From NCBI RefSeq assembly GCF_006363915.1, contig NZ_CP040946.1: a stretch of DNA of 64,000 bases. One strand, given 5' to 3'. Origin of the DNA: Methylophilus medardensis (GTDB lineage: Bacteria; Pseudomonadota; Gammaproteobacteria; Burkholderiales; Methylophilaceae). Every line of letters starts with the position of its first letter. The first letter of the stretch is position 1. The notes beneath the pieces were generated by a model. The model was not told where the DNA came from, ran no database searches, and was given only the letters and a program-made list of their open reading frames with translations. This document shows positions 61,698 through 64,000 of the stretch, in pieces. A program made the position numbers and the translations under genes.

Positions 61698-62888
61698 ATG
61701 AGAAAATTCCCCGGCTTTTGGAATAAGAACAACGAAGGCCCGCCTGACCTCGATGAAGTGTTCAAAGATTTGAATCAAAAGCTGAATCGTTTGTTTGGCG
61801 GCAAAGGCGGTTCGGGTGCGCCACGTGGCACTTCGCCTGCACCGCAACCATTACCCGTCGCACCTATTTTGGGCATCGTCGCCCTGATCTGGCTGGGCTC
61901 AGGCTTTTATATTGTGGACCAAGGTTCGCGAGGCGTGGTGTTGCGTTTCGGCCAGCATGTTGAAACAACCATGCCTGGCCCGCGCTGGCACTTACCATTC
62001 CCGATTGAATCGATTGAAAACGTTAACTTAGAGCAAGTTCGCACAATCGAAATGGGTTACCGTTCTTTTGAGGGCGAAACCGCACGTAGTAAAGAGTTGC
62101 GCGAATCGCTGATGCTCACGGACGATGAAAATATTATCGATTTGCAGGTGGCGGTGCAATACAACCTGAAGTCAGTTGAAGATTACCAATTCAGTAATCG
62201 TTCTACCGAAGAGAGCGTGCGCGGCGTGGCTGAAACTGCGATTCGTGAAATTGTCGGTAAGAGCAAAATGGACTTTGTGCTGTATGAGGGCCGTGATGAC
62301 GTGGCCGCTAGAGCTAAAAAACTGATGCAGGACATGCTAGACAGGTACAAGTCCGGCATCAACGTGGTCAACGTGACGATGCAAAACGCGCAGCCACCGG
62401 AGCAGGTGCAAGCTGCCTTTGATGATGCGGTGAAAGCCAAGCAGGATCTTGAGCGTCAGAAAAACGAGGGCCAGGCATATGCCAATGATGTGATCCCGAA
62501 AGCGCGAGGGACGGCTTCGCGTCTGACCGAAGAGGCAGCGGGTTACAAGCTGCGAGTTGAAAATGAAGCCAAGGGTAATGCAGATCGCTTCGAGCAAGTG
62601 CTGACGCAGTACAACAAAGCGCCTGAAGTCACCCGTCAGCGTTTGTATCTGGATGCGCAAGAGCATGTGTTATCCAATACCAGCAAAGTATTGGTTGATC
62701 AGAAGGGTAGCAATAGCCTGTTGTACTTGCCACTAGACAAATTGATGACCATAAGTGGTGCTCCTGGCAACGCAGCGACAGCTCCCGCGGCGACCACTGA
62801 AAAGCCTGCGCAGGAGCCGCAAGCGGATTCAAGTACCCTAGATCGCTCACGCGATGCCATGAGAACCCGTGATCGCGAATATCGCTAG
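61698..62888 (+). CDS. hflK: FtsH protease modulator HflK
   Basis: HflK, with HflC, forms the membrane cage around FtsH. The 396-residue protein has a Gly/Pro-rich cytoplasmic N-terminus (1-50), a single transmembrane helix at about 54-73, then the SPFH domain (about 75-290) and a helical coiled tail. Stop and hflC start are separated by 22 bases. Confidence 0.95.
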   Translation: MRKFPGFWNKNNEGPPDLDEVFKDLNQKLNRLFGGKGGSGAPRGTSPAPQPLPVAPILGIVALIWLGSGFYIVDQGSRGVVLRFGQHVETTMPGPRWHLPFPIESIENVNLEQVRTIEMGYRSFEGETARSKELRESLMLTDDENIIDLQVAVQYNLKSVEDYQFSNRSTEESVRGVAETAIREIVGKSKMDFVLYEGRDDVAARAKKLMQDMLDRYKSGINVVNVTMQNAQPPEQVQAAFDDAVKAKQDLERQKNEGQAYANDVIPKARGTASRLTEEAAGYKLRVENEAKGNADRFEQVLTQYNKAPEVTRQRLYLDAQEHVLSNTSKVLVDQKGSNSLLYLPLDKLMTISGAPGNAATAPAATTEKPAQEPQADSSTLDRSRDAMRTRDREYR

Positions 62889-62910
62889 ATTGCCCTGAAG
62901 GAAGAGATAC

Positions 62911-63780
62911 ATGAAAAATATTGGAAGTCTGTTAATCGGGGTGTTTGTATTGCTGGTGATCATCACCTCGTCAGCGTATACGGTCGATCAGCGCGAATAC
63001 GCACTGGTGTTCCGTTTGGGTGAAATTGTGTCGGTGAAACGTGACCCCGGACTCTACTTTAAAATGCCAATGGTTGAGAATATTCGCTATTACGACAAAC
63101 GTATTTTGACTTTGAACTGGGAAGAGCCGGATCGGTTTATCACCAGTGAAAAGAAAAACGTGCTGGTCGATTCATTCGTGAAGTGGCGCATTATTGATCC
63201 CTCAAAATACTATGTGTCCGTGCGGGGAGATGAGGTGCAGGCAGAGCGTCGTTTGTCACAAATGGTGAATGATGGTTTGCGTGCTGAATTTGGTAAACGC
63301 ACCATTCACGATGTGGTGTCAGGTGAACGTTCCGAAATTATGGAGATTTTGCGTCAACGCGCGGACAAAGAGAGTCGCCAGATGGGTATCCAGATTTTGG
63401 ATGTGCGTTTACGCCGCGTAGATTTGCCAAAAGAGGTCAGCGAATCGGTCTACCAGCGCATGGAGGCCGAGCGTAAATCTGTGGCCAATGAGCTGCGTTC
63501 ACAGGGCGCTGCCGCTGCTGAAAAAATTCGTGCGGATGCAGATCGTCAGCGTGAAGTGATCATTGCTGAAGCTTATCGAGATGCGCAGAAAGTCAAAGGT
63601 GAGGGCGACGCCAAAGCGTCTGAGGTGTATGCTCAAGCGTTTGGCAAAAATCCAGAATTCTATGCATTCTACCGCAGCCAAGAAGCGTATAAAAATAGCT
63701 TCAAAAGTAAATCTGACGTGATGGTGATTGACCAGAGTTCTGATTTCTTTAAATACATGCGTAGCAGCGGCAAAAAATAA
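62911..63780 (+). CDS. hflC: FtsH protease modulator HflC
   Basis: Partner of HflK, 289 residues: N-terminal transmembrane helix (5-24), SPFH domain starting VDQREYALVFRLGEIV, and a C-terminal Ala/Glu-rich coiled region. Both genes are translated in tandem. A DUF2065 gene follows 28 bases later. Confidence 0.95.
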   Translation: MKNIGSLLIGVFVLLVIITSSAYTVDQREYALVFRLGEIVSVKRDPGLYFKMPMVENIRYYDKRILTLNWEEPDRFITSEKKNVLVDSFVKWRIIDPSKYYVSVRGDEVQAERRLSQMVNDGLRAEFGKRTIHDVVSGERSEIMEILRQRADKESRQMGIQILDVRLRRVDLPKEVSESVYQRMEAERKSVANELRSQGAAAAEKIRADADRQREVIIAEAYRDAQKVKGEGDAKASEVYAQAFGKNPEFYAFYRSQEAYKNSFKSKSDVMVIDQSSDFFKYMRSSGKK

Positions 63781-63808
63781 TCATTTGTGCTGTTGTGAGG
63801 GATGACTG

Positions 63809-63988
63809 ATGAACGGCTGGTGGTTAATTGGTGGTGTCCTGTTGGTGGAAGGGATCATGCCCATGTTATTTACCCGTCAATGGCGACAAACCTTTGAAAA
63901 GTTATTGCAGCTGAGAGATGGTCAGATCCGTTTCATCGGGCTGATCTCTTGTTTAATCGGTTTGTGTCTGATGTCGTTTCATCGTTAA
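63809..63988 (+). CDS. DUF2065 family small membrane protein (YjeT-like)
   Basis: A 59-residue protein read from ATG 63809 (MNGWWLIGGVLLVEGIMPML..., stop TAA 63986-63988). Two hydrophobic segments lie at 4-20 and 41-57, with Arg/Gln-rich residues between. The pattern matches the DUF2065/YjeT family, whose genes commonly follow hflC. A GAGGG ribosome binding site lies upstream. Function unknown. Confidence 0.85.
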   Translation: MNGWWLIGGVLLVEGIMPMLFTRQWRQTFEKLLQLRDGQIRFIGLISCLIGLCLMSFHR

Positions 63989-64000
63989 TCGTTTGGTTTA

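Noticed and set aside
1..64000. tRNA or rRNA genes and prophage or insertion sequence structures
   Set aside because: No cloverleaf, rRNA segment, transposase or phage gene was recognised on either strand.

Overview
The window reads as the chromosome of a methylotrophic betaproteobacterium of the family Methylophilaceae (Methylophilus/Methylotenera-like). Evidence: a lanthanide-type methanol dehydrogenase (xoxF, 13085-14956), a complete fhcBADC operon for tetrahydromethanopterin-linked formaldehyde oxidation (39181-43641), and a MoxR ATPase + DUF58 pair of the methanol-dehydrogenase maturation type (mxaR/mxaS-like, 39-1927). Standard betaproteobacterial housekeeping clusters surround these. 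The genus is an inference from gene content and moderate GC; no rRNA or tRNA gene was seen.

Layout. 1-2 kb: leftward mxaRS-like operon running off the edge. 2.2-4 kb: fabA-fabB (unsaturated fatty acid synthesis). 4-5.6 kb: pilin-like protein, DUF1439 lipoprotein, Mth938-type protein. 5.7-10.6 kb: alaA-hom-thrC-thyA. 10.8-15 kb: PepSY protein, degenerate MocR-like regulator, xoxF. 15-20.2 kb: rsgA, cytochrome c, M48 protease, orn, a candidate structured RNA, glgA, crcB. 20.3-27 kb: rne and rluC, divergent across a 615-bp leader, then HAD phosphatase, Rieske protein and sppA-like protease. 27-39 kb: the conserved ndk-rlmN-pilF-rodZ-ispG-hisS-...-yfgM-bamB-der block, interrupted between hisS and yfgM by two oligopeptide-type ABC ATPases and a SIMPL-domain protein. 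39-43.7 kb: fhcBADC. 43.7-52 kb: trhO followed by an accessory-looking stretch: an integron-type integrase with altered catalytic residues, a PaiB-like flavoprotein, a VOC protein, an EamA gene broken by one stop codon, several small membrane proteins, a PQQ-type sugar dehydrogenase, YnfA. 52-64 kb: bamD, rluD-pgeF, HAD, ZIP transporter, rimO, gltX and hfq-hflX-hflK-hflC-DUF2065.

How the genes work together. XoxF oxidises methanol to formaldehyde in the periplasm; FhcABCD takes the formyl-tetrahydromethanopterin made from formaldehyde to formate. AlaA, Hom and ThrC serve alanine and threonine synthesis. BamB, BamD, RodZ, PilF and the pilin-like protein belong to the cell envelope. Rne, Orn, Hfq, RluC, RluD, RlmN, RimO, TrhO, RsgA, Der and HflX belong to RNA and ribosome metabolism.

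The most unusual items are the degenerate integron integrase with no recognisable attC sites, the MocR-like regulator without its PLP lysine divergent from xoxF, the structured RNA candidate at 18209-18282, and a perfect 18-bp inverted repeat just upstream of fhcB. No clearly new multi-gene system was found.
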